Positions 16,046 through 24,243 of a stretch of 40,941 bases of DNA are shown one piece after another. The stretch spans positions 1 through 40,941 of the forward strand of contig LUJN01000009.1 of NCBI GenBank assembly GCA_001689445.1. The letters run 5' to 3'. Positions within the stretch are counted from its first letter, which is position 1, and every line of letters starts with the position of its first letter. A model generated the notes under the pieces. The model did no database searches. It was not told the DNA's origin and saw only the letters and a list, made by a program, of their open reading frames with translations. The DNA is from Bacteroidales bacterium M3 (GTDB lineage Bacteria; Bacteroidota; Bacteroidia; Bacteroidales; Muribaculaceae). A program made the position numbers and the translations under genes.

Positions 16046-17230
16046 ATGGCTATGACCCAATCCCTCGTCACTGACCGCAAGACATTCTTGCTTCAGATAA
16101 TCCCGGTGATGCTATGTTTCTTTGCCATGGGCTTCGTCGACCTCGTCGGCACGGCGTCAAACTATGTGCAGAAAGACCTCGGTCTCACTGACTCGCAGGC
16201 CAACCTCTTCCCATTGCTCGTATTCTTCTGGTTTCTGATATTCTCGGTGCCCACAGGGATGCTGATGAACAAAATCGGCCGTAAGAATACCGTGCTTATA
16301 AGCCTTGTGGTGACTGCCGCCTCGTTGTTTATCCCCGTGTTCGGCGACAGCTATATGATAATGCTTATCTCGTTCTCGCTTCTCGGTATCGGCAACGCCA
16401 TCATGCAGACATCGCTCAACCCGCTTGTCACCAACCTCATAAGCAGCGACAAGCTCGCGTCGACCCTCACTTTCGGGCAGTTTGTGAAGGCTATCGCATC
16501 ATTTCTCGCCCCGATAATCGCCGCATGGGGGGCCACGACGCTCCTTCCGACTTTCGGTCTCGGCTGGAGAGCCTTGTTTGTGATATATGCTGTCGTCAGC
16601 TTCCTTTCCATCTCCCTGTTGGCGGCAACCCCTATTGAGGAGGAGCGGCCCGACAAGGCATCGGGTGTCGGCGAGTGCCTCAAGCTGCTCGGGCGTCCGT
16701 TTATCCTCCTCTGCTTCATCGGCATCATGTGCCATGTGGGCATCGACGTCGGCACCAATACCACCGCGCCCAAGATTATCATGGAGCGTCTCGGGCTGCC
16801 GCTTGAGGAGGCAGGGTTTGCCACCGGAGTCTACTTCATTTTCCGCACGATAGGCTGTTTCCTCGGCGCATTCATACTGCGTTCCGTCCCGGCAAAGGTG
16901 TTTTTTGCGATAAGCGTGATGATGATGCTCGCGGGGATGGTGATACTGTTTGCATGTGACACGCTTGCGCCGCTCTATGTCGGCATAGGGCTGATAGGCT
17001 TCGGCAACTCCAACATCTTCTCGGTAGTGTTTTCCCAGGCTCTCGTATACACCCCCAACGAGAAAAATGAGGTGTCGGGGCTCATGATCATGGGCCTGTT
17101 TGGCGGCACTGTCTTCCCGTTGGCAATGGGCTATGCCGCCGATGCGGTCGGACAGGCCGGCGCGGTGGCGGTGATGACCGTGGGTGTTATCTATCTTCTC
17201 TATTACACATTGAAAATCAAAAGAATATAA
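16046..17230 (+). CDS. MFS sugar:proton symporter (FucP-like), probable fructose importer
   Basis: This 394-residue inner-membrane protein has about 12 hydrophobic segments and no signal peptide. The N-terminus (FFAMGFVDLVGTASNYVQKDLGLTDSQANL) and the loop MLMNKIGRKNTVL after helix 2 are typical of FucP-type major facilitator symporters. The central loop (IEEERPDKASGVGECLKLLG) separates the two six-helix halves. Its place between the GH32 enzyme and the fructokinase, as in the B. thetaiotaomicron levan locus (BT1758), points to fructose import from the periplasm. Specificity is inferred from context. Confidence 0.88.
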   Translation: MAMTQSLVTDRKTFLLQIIPVMLCFFAMGFVDLVGTASNYVQKDLGLTDSQANLFPLLVFFWFLIFSVPTGMLMNKIGRKNTVLISLVVTAASLFIPVFGDSYMIMLISFSLLGIGNAIMQTSLNPLVTNLISSDKLASTLTFGQFVKAIASFLAPIIAAWGATTLLPTFGLGWRALFVIYAVVSFLSISLLAATPIEEERPDKASGVGECLKLLGRPFILLCFIGIMCHVGIDVGTNTTAPKIIMERLGLPLEEAGFATGVYFIFRTIGCFLGAFILRSVPAKVFFAISVMMMLAGMVILFACDTLAPLYVGIGLIGFGNSNIFSVVFSQALVYTPNEKNEVSGLMIMGLFGGTVFPLAMGYAADAVGQAGAVAVMTVGVIYLLYYTLKIKRI

Positions 17231-17255
17231 TCACTTGACCAATCAATCTTACCCA

Positions 17256-18140
17256 ATGAACATGAATGATATAGTTGTAGGAATGGGCGAGGCCCTGTGG
17301 GATGTGTTGCCCGAAGGAAAGAAGATAGGCGGCGCGCCTGCCAATTTTGCCTATCACGTTTCCCAGTTCGGTTTGCCGAGCTGTGTCGTGAGTGCCGTAG
17401 GAGACGACGCTCTCGGAAAAGAAATAGTTGAGAACTTCACCTCCAAGGGGCTTAACCAGCTTATTGCCGAAGTGCCGTATCCGACCGGGACGGTGCAGGT
17501 CGAGATTGACCAGGCGGGCATACCCCAGTATGAAATCAAGGAGAACGTGGCGTGGGATAATATTCCCTACACTGATATGCTTGAGGAGCTTGCACGGCGC
17601 ACAAAGGCCGTATGTTTCGGCTCGCTGGCACAGCGCAATGTCGTGTCCCGCGACACTATCAACCGTTTTCTTGACGCGATGCCCGACAGTGAGGACAATC
17701 TGGTGGTGTTTGACGTGAACCTGCGCCAGGGATTCTACAACAAGGAAATCCTCTGCAACTCCATGAAGCGGTGCAATATACTGAAGATAAACGATGAGGA
17801 GCTTGTCACGGTGAGCCGCATGTTCGGCTATCCCGGCATCGACCTCCAGGACAAGTGCTGGATATTGCTTGGCAAATACAACCTCAAGATGCTTATCCTC
17901 ACCTGCGGCATTAACGGCAGCTACGTGTTCACCCCGGGCAACGTGTCATTCCAGCCCACTCCCAAGGTGGAGGTTGCCGATACGGTCGGCGCGGGCGACA
18001 GCTTCACGGCGGCGTTCATCTCGTCGATCCTCAAGGGGAAGAGTGTGGCCGAGGCCCATGCCCGCGCCGTGCAGACTTCGGCTTATGTCTGCACCAAGAA
18101 GGGCGCGATGCCCATCCTACCTCCCGAGCTTACGGCATGA
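17256..18140 (+). CDS. Fructokinase, PfkB family
   Basis: The ATG at 17256 was chosen over an upstream in-frame TTG; another ATG at 17262 is also possible. The product has about 294 residues, usual for ribokinase-family sugar kinases. The N-terminal substrate signature is GGAPANFAYHVSQFG. The C-terminal signature DTVGAGDSFTAAF carries the catalytic-base Asp and the anion hole. It would phosphorylate cytoplasmic fructose, feeding glycolysis. It follows the symporter gene by 25 bp and ends the operon. A strong bidirectional terminator stands about 75 bp downstream. Confidence 0.93.
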   Translation: MNMNDIVVGMGEALWDVLPEGKKIGGAPANFAYHVSQFGLPSCVVSAVGDDALGKEIVENFTSKGLNQLIAEVPYPTGTVQVEIDQAGIPQYEIKENVAWDNIPYTDMLEELARRTKAVCFGSLAQRNVVSRDTINRFLDAMPDSEDNLVVFDVNLRQGFYNKEILCNSMKRCNILKINDEELVTVSRMFGYPGIDLQDKCWILLGKYNLKMLILTCGINGSYVFTPGNVSFQPTPKVEVADTVGAGDSFTAAFISSILKGKSVAEAHARAVQTSAYVCTKKGAMPILPPELTA

Positions 18141-18213
18141 GGCTTCACATAGGGGCTTCTACACATATGTGTATGAGGCTTGAGACATTGACAGGTTATA
18201 TTTGTGTATATTG

Positions 18214-18258
18214 AAAAAAAGGGTGAGCCAAAAATCCATTTTTTGGCTCACCCTTTTT
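18214..18258. terminator. Strong bidirectional terminator
   Basis: A perfect stem with arms GGGTGAGCCAAAAA (18221-18234) and TTTTTGGCTCACCC (18240-18253) is flanked by A- and T-runs. It sits between two convergent genes, the fructokinase (plus) and the ferritin-like protein (minus), and should serve both. Confidence 0.85.
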
Positions 18259-18301
18259 CGGGTATGGTGATTGGACGCCATCAAGGCGTCGCACGGGATT
18301 G

Positions 18302-18937
18302 TTATTCTTTGGATGCTTCCTCATTGACCGATTCGAGGGCGAGTGCAGTCAATTTCTTGTCTGAGTCCTTCTCGTCCCTGAGAATCGAGCGCAGGAGTTT
18401 CGCCACTTTTGTTTCCTTCATTGCATCGGCAAATGCCGCAAGAGTCCCATATGTGGCAATTTCATAATGCTCCACTTTTTGTGCGGCGAGAATCAGTCCG
18501 GCGTCACGTATAGCGGTGCCCTTGTCCGTGTCGGAGATTATGCTCTCGGTCTCGGAGATAAGTCCCTCCATGGCGTCGCATTTCTTTGTCTTGGGTTTCT
18601 CTCCCATTAGCTCAAAGACTTGTTCGAGTGTTGAAATCTGATTTTCGGTCTCCGACAGGTGAGCGTCAAATGATGCCGCCAGCTCTTTGCCTGTGGCGGC
18701 TTTCTGCATTTTCGGGAGGGCCTTTAACAGGGCTTTTTCGGCCCATAGGATGTCTTTCAGCTCGTCGATGAAAAACTCGCGAAACTCCTCCCCGTTCTTT
18801 TTGTTTTCGGCGGTTACTTTGGCGGAAGACTCCTTTGCGTCTGATTTCGGGTCGGCAGCATCTTTTTTCTTAGGTTCCGCCTTCGCTTTAGTGTCCTCTT
18901 TCTTGGTGGAGTTTTCTTTTTTAGCTTTGGTTTCCAT
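18302..18937 (-). CDS. YciE/YciF-type ferritin-like stress protein (DUF892) with lysine-rich N-terminal tail
   Basis: This 211-residue protein has about 50 N-terminal residues of Lys/Glu/Ala repeats (KENSTKKEDTKAKAEPKKK). A DUF892 domain follows from about residue 52: EFREFFIDELKDILWAEKAL, FDAHLSETENQISTLEQVF, DAGLILAAQKVEHYEIATYG and SILRDEKDSDKKL. The ferritin-like helical bundle keeps its acidic and His ligand candidates (Glu in DELKD, E-x2-H-x-E in QKVEHYE). The YciF family is linked to general stress response, and in enterobacteria it is coexpressed with Mn catalase. The basic tail could bind DNA or the cell envelope; that is speculation. It is a single gene convergent with the fructokinase. 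Confidence 0.88.
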   Translation of the reverse strand: METKAKKENSTKKEDTKAKAEPKKKDAADPKSDAKESSAKVTAENKKNGEEFREFFIDELKDILWAEKALLKALPKMQKAATGKELAASFDAHLSETENQISTLEQVFELMGEKPKTKKCDAMEGLISETESIISDTDKGTAIRDAGLILAAQKVEHYEIATYGTLAAFADAMKETKVAKLLRSILRDEKDSDKKLTALALESVNEEASKE

Positions 18938-19187
18938 AGTTAAAAGTTTTGTCTGTTAGAAATTACGGCGATGTAATCGTCAATTGATTAGATTGTTATG
19001 CTTCGCGATGCATTACGAGGTTAAAAACGGGTATAGCGCTGTAATAGTTTCTGAACAACTCTAAATATGTCGTAAAACATGATTATAACCGATAATTTGT
19101 ATTTAGAAATATTAACCCTCCGTTTCTGATGTAACGGGTTGATGAGAGAAATACGTCTTCGGGTGGTTTTAGGGGAAGGATGTAAAT

Positions 19188-19218
19188 TTTGCATTTTCGC
19201 GGAAATTGATTAATTTCG
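19188..19218 (+). promoter_or_regulatory. Predicted promoter of the lolD-like operon
   Basis: TTTG (19188-19191), a 19-bp spacer and TAATTTCG (19211-19218, one mismatch to TAnnTTTG) match the Bacteroidota housekeeping promoter. They sit 30 bp upstream of the ATG at 19248. The rest of the 310-bp gap from 18938 shows no gene. Confidence 0.5.
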
Positions 19219-19247
19219 CTTTCAGATAGCAAGCCATTGGCACGGAA

Positions 19248-19931
19248 ATGATTGAAATCCGCGACATAAACAAGTCATACGGCTCATTGCAGGTGCTGCG
19301 TGACATCTCCCTCGACATACGCCGCGGGGAGATAATGGCTATTGTCGGACCGAGCGGTGCGGGCAAGACGACGCTGCTGCAGATTGCCGGATCGCTCGAC
19401 CGTCCCGACTCGGGGCGTGTGCTCTATGACGGGAAGGATATCCTGCAGATGCGCGACAGCCAGTTGGCACAGTTTCGCAACCGCAACATCGGTTTTGTCT
19501 TCCAGTTCCACCAGCTGCTCCCGGAGTTTACGGTCGAGGAGAACGTGGCGATGCCCGCGTTGATAGGTGGCGATAGCCGCTCTGACGCTATGGCGCGTGC
19601 CCGTAAGCTGATAGACTATCTCGGGCTGACACCCCGTGCCGGGCACAAGCCCTCCGAGCTGTCGGGAGGCGAGCGGCAGCGTGCCGCCGTGGCGCGTGCC
19701 CTTGTCAACAATCCCCGCGTGGTGCTTGCCGATGAGCCGTCGGGCAGCCTTGACAGCCACAATCGTGCCGAGCTTCATCGCCTGTTCTTTGACCTGCGGC
19801 GCGACATGGGGCACACGTTTGTCATCGTCACTCACGACGAGGGGTTTGCCGCCGATGCCGACCGCATCGTCCACATGAAAGACGGGCGTATCACCGACAT
19901 AGCGGTCAATCGGGAGGAGGCCGGGACATGA
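19248..19931 (+). CDS. lolD: ABC transporter ATP-binding protein, LolD type
   Basis: This 227-residue nucleotide-binding subunit has Walker A GPSGAGKTT, Q-loop FVFQFHQLLPEFTVEENV, signature LSGGERQRAAVARAL, Walker B VVLADEPSGSLD and switch His in VTHDEG. Its length and the text around FQFHQLLPEF are those of the LolD/MacB group. LolD powers release of lipoproteins from the inner membrane for transport to the outer membrane. The membrane partner (LolC/E type) is not adjacent, which is common in Bacteroidota. The next gene overlaps by 4 bp and encodes a lipoprotein. A MacB-like or FtsE-like ATPase is the main alternative. Confidence 0.85.
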   Translation: MIEIRDINKSYGSLQVLRDISLDIRRGEIMAIVGPSGAGKTTLLQIAGSLDRPDSGRVLYDGKDILQMRDSQLAQFRNRNIGFVFQFHQLLPEFTVEENVAMPALIGGDSRSDAMARARKLIDYLGLTPRAGHKPSELSGGERQRAAVARALVNNPRVVLADEPSGSLDSHNRAELHRLFFDLRRDMGHTFVIVTHDEGFAADADRIVHMKDGRITDIAVNREEAGT

Positions 19932-20602
19932 GGCCGACGCGACTTTTCACCCTGCTGCCGGCGATGACGCTTGCTGTGGCGCTCACGGGCTGCGGCGATG
20001 ACGCCCCCTATAGCGCCGCGGCGACCCTCTATGACATCGTGACCTACGGCGGGAGCGTGGACGGCGTGGCGATATTTGCCATGCGAGCGTCAAATGACAG
20101 CCCCTTGTTGACGCTTACAGCCACAGGCGTTGACGTCGACCCCGCTATCGGGGAGGGCGACCGCATGTTGCTCGGCTATATCCCCGCCTCGGGCGTGCCA
20201 TACACCTCGGGCGAGGTGTCGGTTGTCTCCATGGGTGCAATCAACAACGTGCCGATGAAGGAGGACGCGATTGCCGACATCCGGTGGGATGCCGACCCGA
20301 TATACCTCAACAGCATATGGCGCACGGGCTGCTACATCAACGTCTATTGCCGTGTAAGCTACTCGGCAAAGCCACGTCTGCTGTTGCTTGTCGCCGACCG
20401 TGAGACTCTCGGAGACCCCGTGCCGCAGCTCTACCTCGTCCACGACCTGCTCGGGGAGCCTGACAGCTACACGCGCCGTGCCTACCTGTCGGCCGACATC
20501 TCGGACGTATGGCGGCTGGAGACATGCCGTGGCGTTACAGTCCACGTAGCCGACAGCAATCTCCCGACAACGGAGTACACCTTTATGAAAACAGATAATT
20601 AA
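19928..20602 (+). CDS. Lipoprotein of unknown function, NigD-like
   Basis: This 224-residue protein has a lipoprotein signal (LLPAMTLAVALTGC, then GDDAPYS). The rest is beta-rich with few helices: LYDIVTYGGSVDGVAIFAM, GDRMLLGYIPASG, then YINVYCRVSYSAKPRLLLLVAD. The pattern of a short N-terminal barrel and a longer C-terminal sandwich resembles NigD-like Bacteroidales lipoproteins, but I hold this loosely. Its start overlaps the lolD stop in an ATGA, so the two are translationally coupled. No enzymatic motif is visible. Confidence 0.75.
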   Translation: MRPTRLFTLLPAMTLAVALTGCGDDAPYSAAATLYDIVTYGGSVDGVAIFAMRASNDSPLLTLTATGVDVDPAIGEGDRMLLGYIPASGVPYTSGEVSVVSMGAINNVPMKEDAIADIRWDADPIYLNSIWRTGCYINVYCRVSYSAKPRLLLLVADRETLGDPVPQLYLVHDLLGEPDSYTRRAYLSADISDVWRLETCRGVTVHVADSNLPTTEYTFMKTDN

Positions 20603-20636
20603 CCATAACATCAACCAATTAAAACCCAAAAACATC

Positions 20637-20969
20637 ATGGAACAGAAAAAGAACGAGATAAAGATAGAGCTTACCCCCGAAGTGGCCAACGGACATTACT
20701 CCAACCTCGCCGTCATCTCCCACTCGGCCGGGGAATTCTTCATCGACTTTATCTCCGTAGCCCCCAACATGCCGCAGGCAAAGGTGCAGACCCGCGTCAT
20801 CATGACCCCCGAGAACACCAAGAATCTCCTTTATGCCCTGCGCGACAATGTTTCCAAGTATGAGAAGACTTTCGGCGAGATAGAGCGCAAGCTCCCCCTC
20901 AACGGCAATGGCAACAACGGCGGCAACGGCGAGATCCCCAACCCCTTTATCACCGGCGGCAAGGCATAA
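20637..20969 (+). CDS. DUF3467 family protein
   Basis: This small protein of 110 residues begins EQKKNEIKIELTPEVANGHYSNLAVISHS. It contains the DUF3467 core (FFIDFISVAPNMPQAKVQTRVIMTPENTKNLLYALRDNVSKYE) and ends in a low-complexity Asn/Gly tail (NGNGNNGGNGE). It is cytoplasmic, with no signal or membrane segment. The family is widespread in Bacteroidota and has no established function. It lies 34 bp after the lipoprotein gene and 12 bp before cysS, so it is probably cotranscribed with cysS. Confidence 0.88.
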   Translation: MEQKKNEIKIELTPEVANGHYSNLAVISHSAGEFFIDFISVAPNMPQAKVQTRVIMTPENTKNLLYALRDNVSKYEKTFGEIERKLPLNGNGNNGGNGEIPNPFITGGKA

Positions 20970-20981
20970 TTCCAAGACGTC

Positions 20982-22466
20982 ATGAAACCCAACAATCTCG
21001 CCATATACAACTCGCTGTCGCGTCAGAAGGAGCTGTTTGTGCCGCTCCATGAGGACAGGGTGGGGATGTATGTCTGCGGGCCGACGGTCTACGGTGACGG
21101 TCATCTCGGACACGCGCGTCCCGCCATCACCTTTGACATCCTCTACCGCTACCTGACCCACCTCGGCTACAAGGTGCGCTATGTGCGCAACATCACCGAC
21201 GTGGGCCACCTTGAGCACGATGCCGACGACGGCGAGGACAAGATAGCCAAGAAGGCGCGCCTGGAGCAGCTTGAGCCTATGGAGGTGGTGCAGCACTACC
21301 TCAACCGCTACCACCGCGCCATGGAGGAGCTTAATGTGCTTCCCCCGTCAATCGAGCCTCATGCCTCGGGGCATATCATCGAGCAGATTGAGTATGTGAA
21401 AAAGATACTCGACAGCGGATATGCCTACGAGAGCCAAGGGTCGGTCTACTTTGACGTGCCGCGCTACAACCGCGATTTCCGTTACGGCAAGCTCTCCGGG
21501 CGCAATGTCGACGAGCTGCTGTCGGCCACCCGCGAGCTTGACGGGCAGCAGGAGAAGCGTCATCCGGCCGACTTCGCCCTGTGGAAGAAGGCTGCTCCCG
21601 AGCACATCATGCACTGGCCGTCGCCATGGAGCGAGGGTTTCCCCGGATGGCACCTCGAGTGCTCCACGATGGGGCAGAAGTACCTCGGGGAGCGTTTTGA
21701 CATCCACGGCGGGGGGATGGACCTCATGTTCCCCCACCACGAGTGTGAGATAGCCCAGTCGGTCGCCCACAACGGCCATGAGACCGTCCACTACTGGATG
21801 CACAACAACATGATCACCATCAACGGGCAGAAGATGGGCAAGTCGTTGGGCAACTTCATCACCCTCGATGAGTTCTTCACCGGCTCCCACAAGCTTCTGA
21901 CGCAGGCCTACTCGCCGATGACGATACGATTCTTCATCCTCCAGGCCCAATACCGCAGTACCCTCGACTTCTCCAATGAGGCGTTGCAAGGCTCCGAGAA
22001 GGCGTTGCAGCGTATGCTTGAAGGGTGGAAACGTCTCAACGAGCTGAAGCCGTCAGACGTGAGCACCGTGGATGTCAAGGACTTGCGCAAGCGGTGCTAC
22101 GAGGCTCTCGATGACGACCTCAACACTCCCATCGTCATAGCTCATCTCTTTGACGCCTGCCGTGCCATCAATCAGGTCAACGACGGCAATGCCACCATTT
22201 CGGCTGAAGACCTCGACGAGTTGAAGGACACGTTCCGCACGTTCCTCGTCGACATCCTCGGCATACGCACGGAGATTGGCGGCGCGGCCTCCAACGGCGA
22301 CGCCCTGAAGCCGTTTGAGGGTGCGGTCGACCTGCTCCTCCAGATACGCAGCGAGGCCAAGGCCCGCAAGGACTGGGCGACAAGCGACCTCATCCGCGAC
22401 CGCCTCAAGGAAATCGGCTTCGACGTCAAGGACACCAAGGACGGCTTTGAGTGGAACCTTCGATAG
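20982..22466 (+). CDS. cysS: Cysteinyl-tRNA synthetase
   Basis: This 494-residue class I synthetase charges tRNA-Cys. The HIGH-equivalent is HLGH in CGPTVYGDGHLGHARPAI, and the KMSKS-equivalent is KMGKS in QKMGKSLGNF. The zinc-binding and substrate Cys/His set is present (Cys in MYVCGPTV, Cys in HLECSTMG, His/His/Glu in FPHHECEIAQS). The C-terminal anticodon-binding region includes RSEAKARKDWATSDLIRDRL. Length and motif order are normal. Confidence 0.97.
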   Translation: MKPNNLAIYNSLSRQKELFVPLHEDRVGMYVCGPTVYGDGHLGHARPAITFDILYRYLTHLGYKVRYVRNITDVGHLEHDADDGEDKIAKKARLEQLEPMEVVQHYLNRYHRAMEELNVLPPSIEPHASGHIIEQIEYVKKILDSGYAYESQGSVYFDVPRYNRDFRYGKLSGRNVDELLSATRELDGQQEKRHPADFALWKKAAPEHIMHWPSPWSEGFPGWHLECSTMGQKYLGERFDIHGGGMDLMFPHHECEIAQSVAHNGHETVHYWMHNNMITINGQKMGKSLGNFITLDEFFTGSHKLLTQAYSPMTIRFFILQAQYRSTLDFSNEALQGSEKALQRMLEGWKRLNELKPSDVSTVDVKDLRKRCYEALDDDLNTPIVIAHLFDACRAINQVNDGNATISAEDLDELKDTFRTFLVDILGIRTEIGGAASNGDALKPFEGAVDLLLQIRSEAKARKDWATSDLIRDRLKEIGFDVKDTKDGFEWNLR

Positions 22467-22576
22467 TGCAAAGTTCAAAGTTCAGAGTTCACAGTTTTTG
22501 ACCTCTGAACTTTGCATTTTGGTCTTTGGACTGCGATAACTCTGAACTTTGCATTTTGAACTTTGAACTGAAATAA
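22467..22576. repeat. AAAGTTC/GAACTTT tandem and inverted repeats
   Basis: The gap between cysS and the helicase gene is filled with repeats of AAAGTTC and its complement. CAAAGTTCAAAGTTC stands near the start, CTGAACTTTGCATTTTG occurs twice, and TTGAACTTTGAACT ends the gap. The two orientations can pair into a long hairpin. No gene is present. The function is unknown; it could end cysS transcription or be a spreading short repeat. Confidence 0.6.
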
Positions 22577-23983
22577 GTGGATTGCCTGGCATTTGCGGAG
22601 CGGGTGGCTTACAATCTGCCGTATGAGCCTAACGGGCAGCAGATTGAGCTGATAGCGGCACTTGCGCGGTTTTGCTCGCGCAATGCGCCTGATGACTCCG
22701 TGTTTCTGCTCAACGGGTATGCCGGCACGGGCAAGACTTCCCTTACCGGGGCGCTTGTCAAGACATTGGCCGAGGTGGGCGTCCCGTCGGTGCTGCTTGC
22801 GCCGACGGGACGTGCCGCCAAGGTCTTTGCCGCTTATGCGCGTCACCCCGCCTACACCATCCACCGCATGATTTACCGCTCGGGCGGCAACGGGATGGGC
22901 TTCTCGATGGCGGCTGTCGCCCCCAACCGCTACCGTGGTGCGGTGTTTGTGGTCGATGAGGCATCCATGGTGGGGATGTCGACCGACATGGGCAACAACC
23001 TGCTTGAAGACCTCATCCACTATGTCTACACCGGCGACAATTGCCGCCTTATCCTCCTTGGAGACTCGGCACAGCTTCCCCCTGTGGGTTATGAGCAAAG
23101 CCCCGCATTGAGCGTCAAGGTGCTGCGCTCGTTCGGCCTCAGGGTGTCACGTGCGGTGCTGACGCAGACCGTGCGCCAGGCATCGGGTTCGGGGATACTC
23201 TACAATGCCACTTGGCTGCGCCGTGCCATGCGGGCCGAGCCGTTGCCCGAGCCGCGTCTGAAGGTGTCCCCCTTTGACGATGTGATAACGGTCGACGGCG
23301 AGGAGCTTCCCGACGCAATAGGGGCGTGCTACACCGAGGACGGGGAGGGGGAGACGGTGCTCATAACCCGCTCCAACCGCCGCGCCGTCGGATTCAATAT
23401 GGCCATCCGGTCGCAGATACTCGGACGCGAGGAACTGCTGTCGCGTGGCGAGCGGCTTCTTGTCGCCAAAAACAACTACTACTGGAGCCGTGAGGTGAAA
23501 GGGCTTGACTTCATCGCCAACGGTGATGTCGCCACTGTCACTCGCATTTACGGCACGGAGGAGAAGTGGGGTATGACGTTTGCCGACGTGACTCTCCATC
23601 TTTCCGACCACGACATCGAGATTGACACCAAGATTTTCCTATCCTCCCTCACGTCGGAATATCCCGGACTTCCCGCCGACAGTCTCGCCGAGTTTTATGA
23701 GCAGGCCGTCGGCGACCCCGACCTTTTTGCCCCCGACACGCCGATGTCGACCCGCGAGAGGGAACTCAAGAAAAATCCCTATATAAACGCCCTGCTGGTG
23801 AAGTATGCCTATGCAGTCACGTGCCACAAGGCCCAGGGCGGCCAGTGGAAGAACGTGTTTGTCGACCTCGGCTATATCCCTCCCGAGTCGATGGGCCTCG
23901 ACTTTTACCGTTGGCTCTATACCGCCGTCACCCGCGCCCGCGAGAGCCTGTATCTCGTAAATCCGGCAATCGAGACCCGCTGA
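22577..23983 (+). CDS. RecD-like ATP-dependent DNA helicase (SF1)
   Basis: This 468-residue protein begins at a GTG; no in-frame ATG lies before the conserved block NLPYEPNGQQIELIAALARF. Helicase motifs are Walker A LNGYAGTGKTS, motif Ia LLAPTGRAAKVF, Walker B FVVDEASM, motif III LLGDSAQLPP, and C-terminal VTCHKAQGGQWKNV and YTAVTRARESL. It lacks the long N-terminal region of RecD2 and looks like the compact helicase common in Bacteroidota. Its role would be in DNA repair or recombination. It ends in a hairpin at 23999-24025. Confidence 0.9.
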   Translation: MDCLAFAERVAYNLPYEPNGQQIELIAALARFCSRNAPDDSVFLLNGYAGTGKTSLTGALVKTLAEVGVPSVLLAPTGRAAKVFAAYARHPAYTIHRMIYRSGGNGMGFSMAAVAPNRYRGAVFVVDEASMVGMSTDMGNNLLEDLIHYVYTGDNCRLILLGDSAQLPPVGYEQSPALSVKVLRSFGLRVSRAVLTQTVRQASGSGILYNATWLRRAMRAEPLPEPRLKVSPFDDVITVDGEELPDAIGACYTEDGEGETVLITRSNRRAVGFNMAIRSQILGREELLSRGERLLVAKNNYYWSREVKGLDFIANGDVATVTRIYGTEEKWGMTFADVTLHLSDHDIEIDTKIFLSSLTSEYPGLPADSLAEFYEQAVGDPDLFAPDTPMSTRERELKKNPYINALLVKYAYAVTCHKAQGGQWKNVFVDLGYIPPESMGLDFYRWLYTAVTRARESLYLVNPAIETR

Positions 23984-23998
23984 CGGGGTAAAATCGCA

Positions 23999-24025
23999 CA
24001 AAATGGGAGATATTCACCCATTTTG
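23999..24025 (+). terminator. Hairpin after the RecD-like gene
   Basis: The arms CAAAATGGG (23999-24007) and CCCATTTTG (24017-24025) form a 9-bp stem 16 bp after the stop codon, with T-rich text on the right arm. It also separates the helicase gene from the psd promoter. Confidence 0.5.
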
Positions 24026-24036
24026 GCCTCCTAATC

Positions 24037-24067
24037 TTTGAGCACGTTAAAAATTTCCCTAACTTTG
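24037..24067 (+). promoter_or_regulatory. Consensus promoter, probably of psd
   Basis: TTTG (24037-24040), a spacer of 19 bp and TAACTTTG (24060-24067) are perfect matches to both Bacteroidota promoter boxes. The expected transcription start, about 24072, lies just before the MITE-like element, so the psd mRNA should carry the whole element in a leader of about 170 nt. Confidence 0.65.
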
Positions 24068-24080
24068 TAGACCGTATGAA

Positions 24081-24227
24081 GGTGTTGCAAAACTTGGAAA
24101 ATTGCAGTATCAGATGTAGGGTCGCGACCTGTCGCGACCGCGAATAAGCTGAGAGCCAATATCCCATCCGTGCGGTCGCGACAGGTCGCGACCCTACTTT
24201 GGATGAAACCGTCAGTTCCGCAACATC
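24081..24227. mobile_element. MITE-like element, copy 2, containing a REP/BIME pair
   Basis: This 147-bp segment begins GGTGTTGCAAAACT (24081-24094) and ends with the imperfect inverse AGTTCCGCAACATC (24214-24227). Inside it is an inverted pair of GTAG-headed palindromes at 24116-24197: GTAG, then arms GGTCGCGAC and GTCGCGACC around CT, and the mirror image ending CTAC. Copy 3 at 27962-28110 has the same layout. It ends 16 bp before the psd start codon. Confidence 0.6.
24116..24197. repeat. REP/BIME-like inverted pair, GGTCGCGAC family, copy 1
   Basis: Two head-to-head GTAG-footed units, each with a perfect 9-bp stem (GGTCGCGAC/GTCGCGACC), enclose about 34 bp. The units at 27998-28079 are identical in the palindromes, and a shorter unit begins at 40914. 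The GTAG foot and pairing suggest RAYT-mobilised REP elements. Confidence 0.7.
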
Positions 24228-24243
24228 CCGAGTCATTACCGAG

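Noticed and set aside
24199..24243. Upstream in-frame start for psd
   Set aside because: The extra 15 residues come from the MITE-like element and its flank. The family-like N-terminus begins at 24244.
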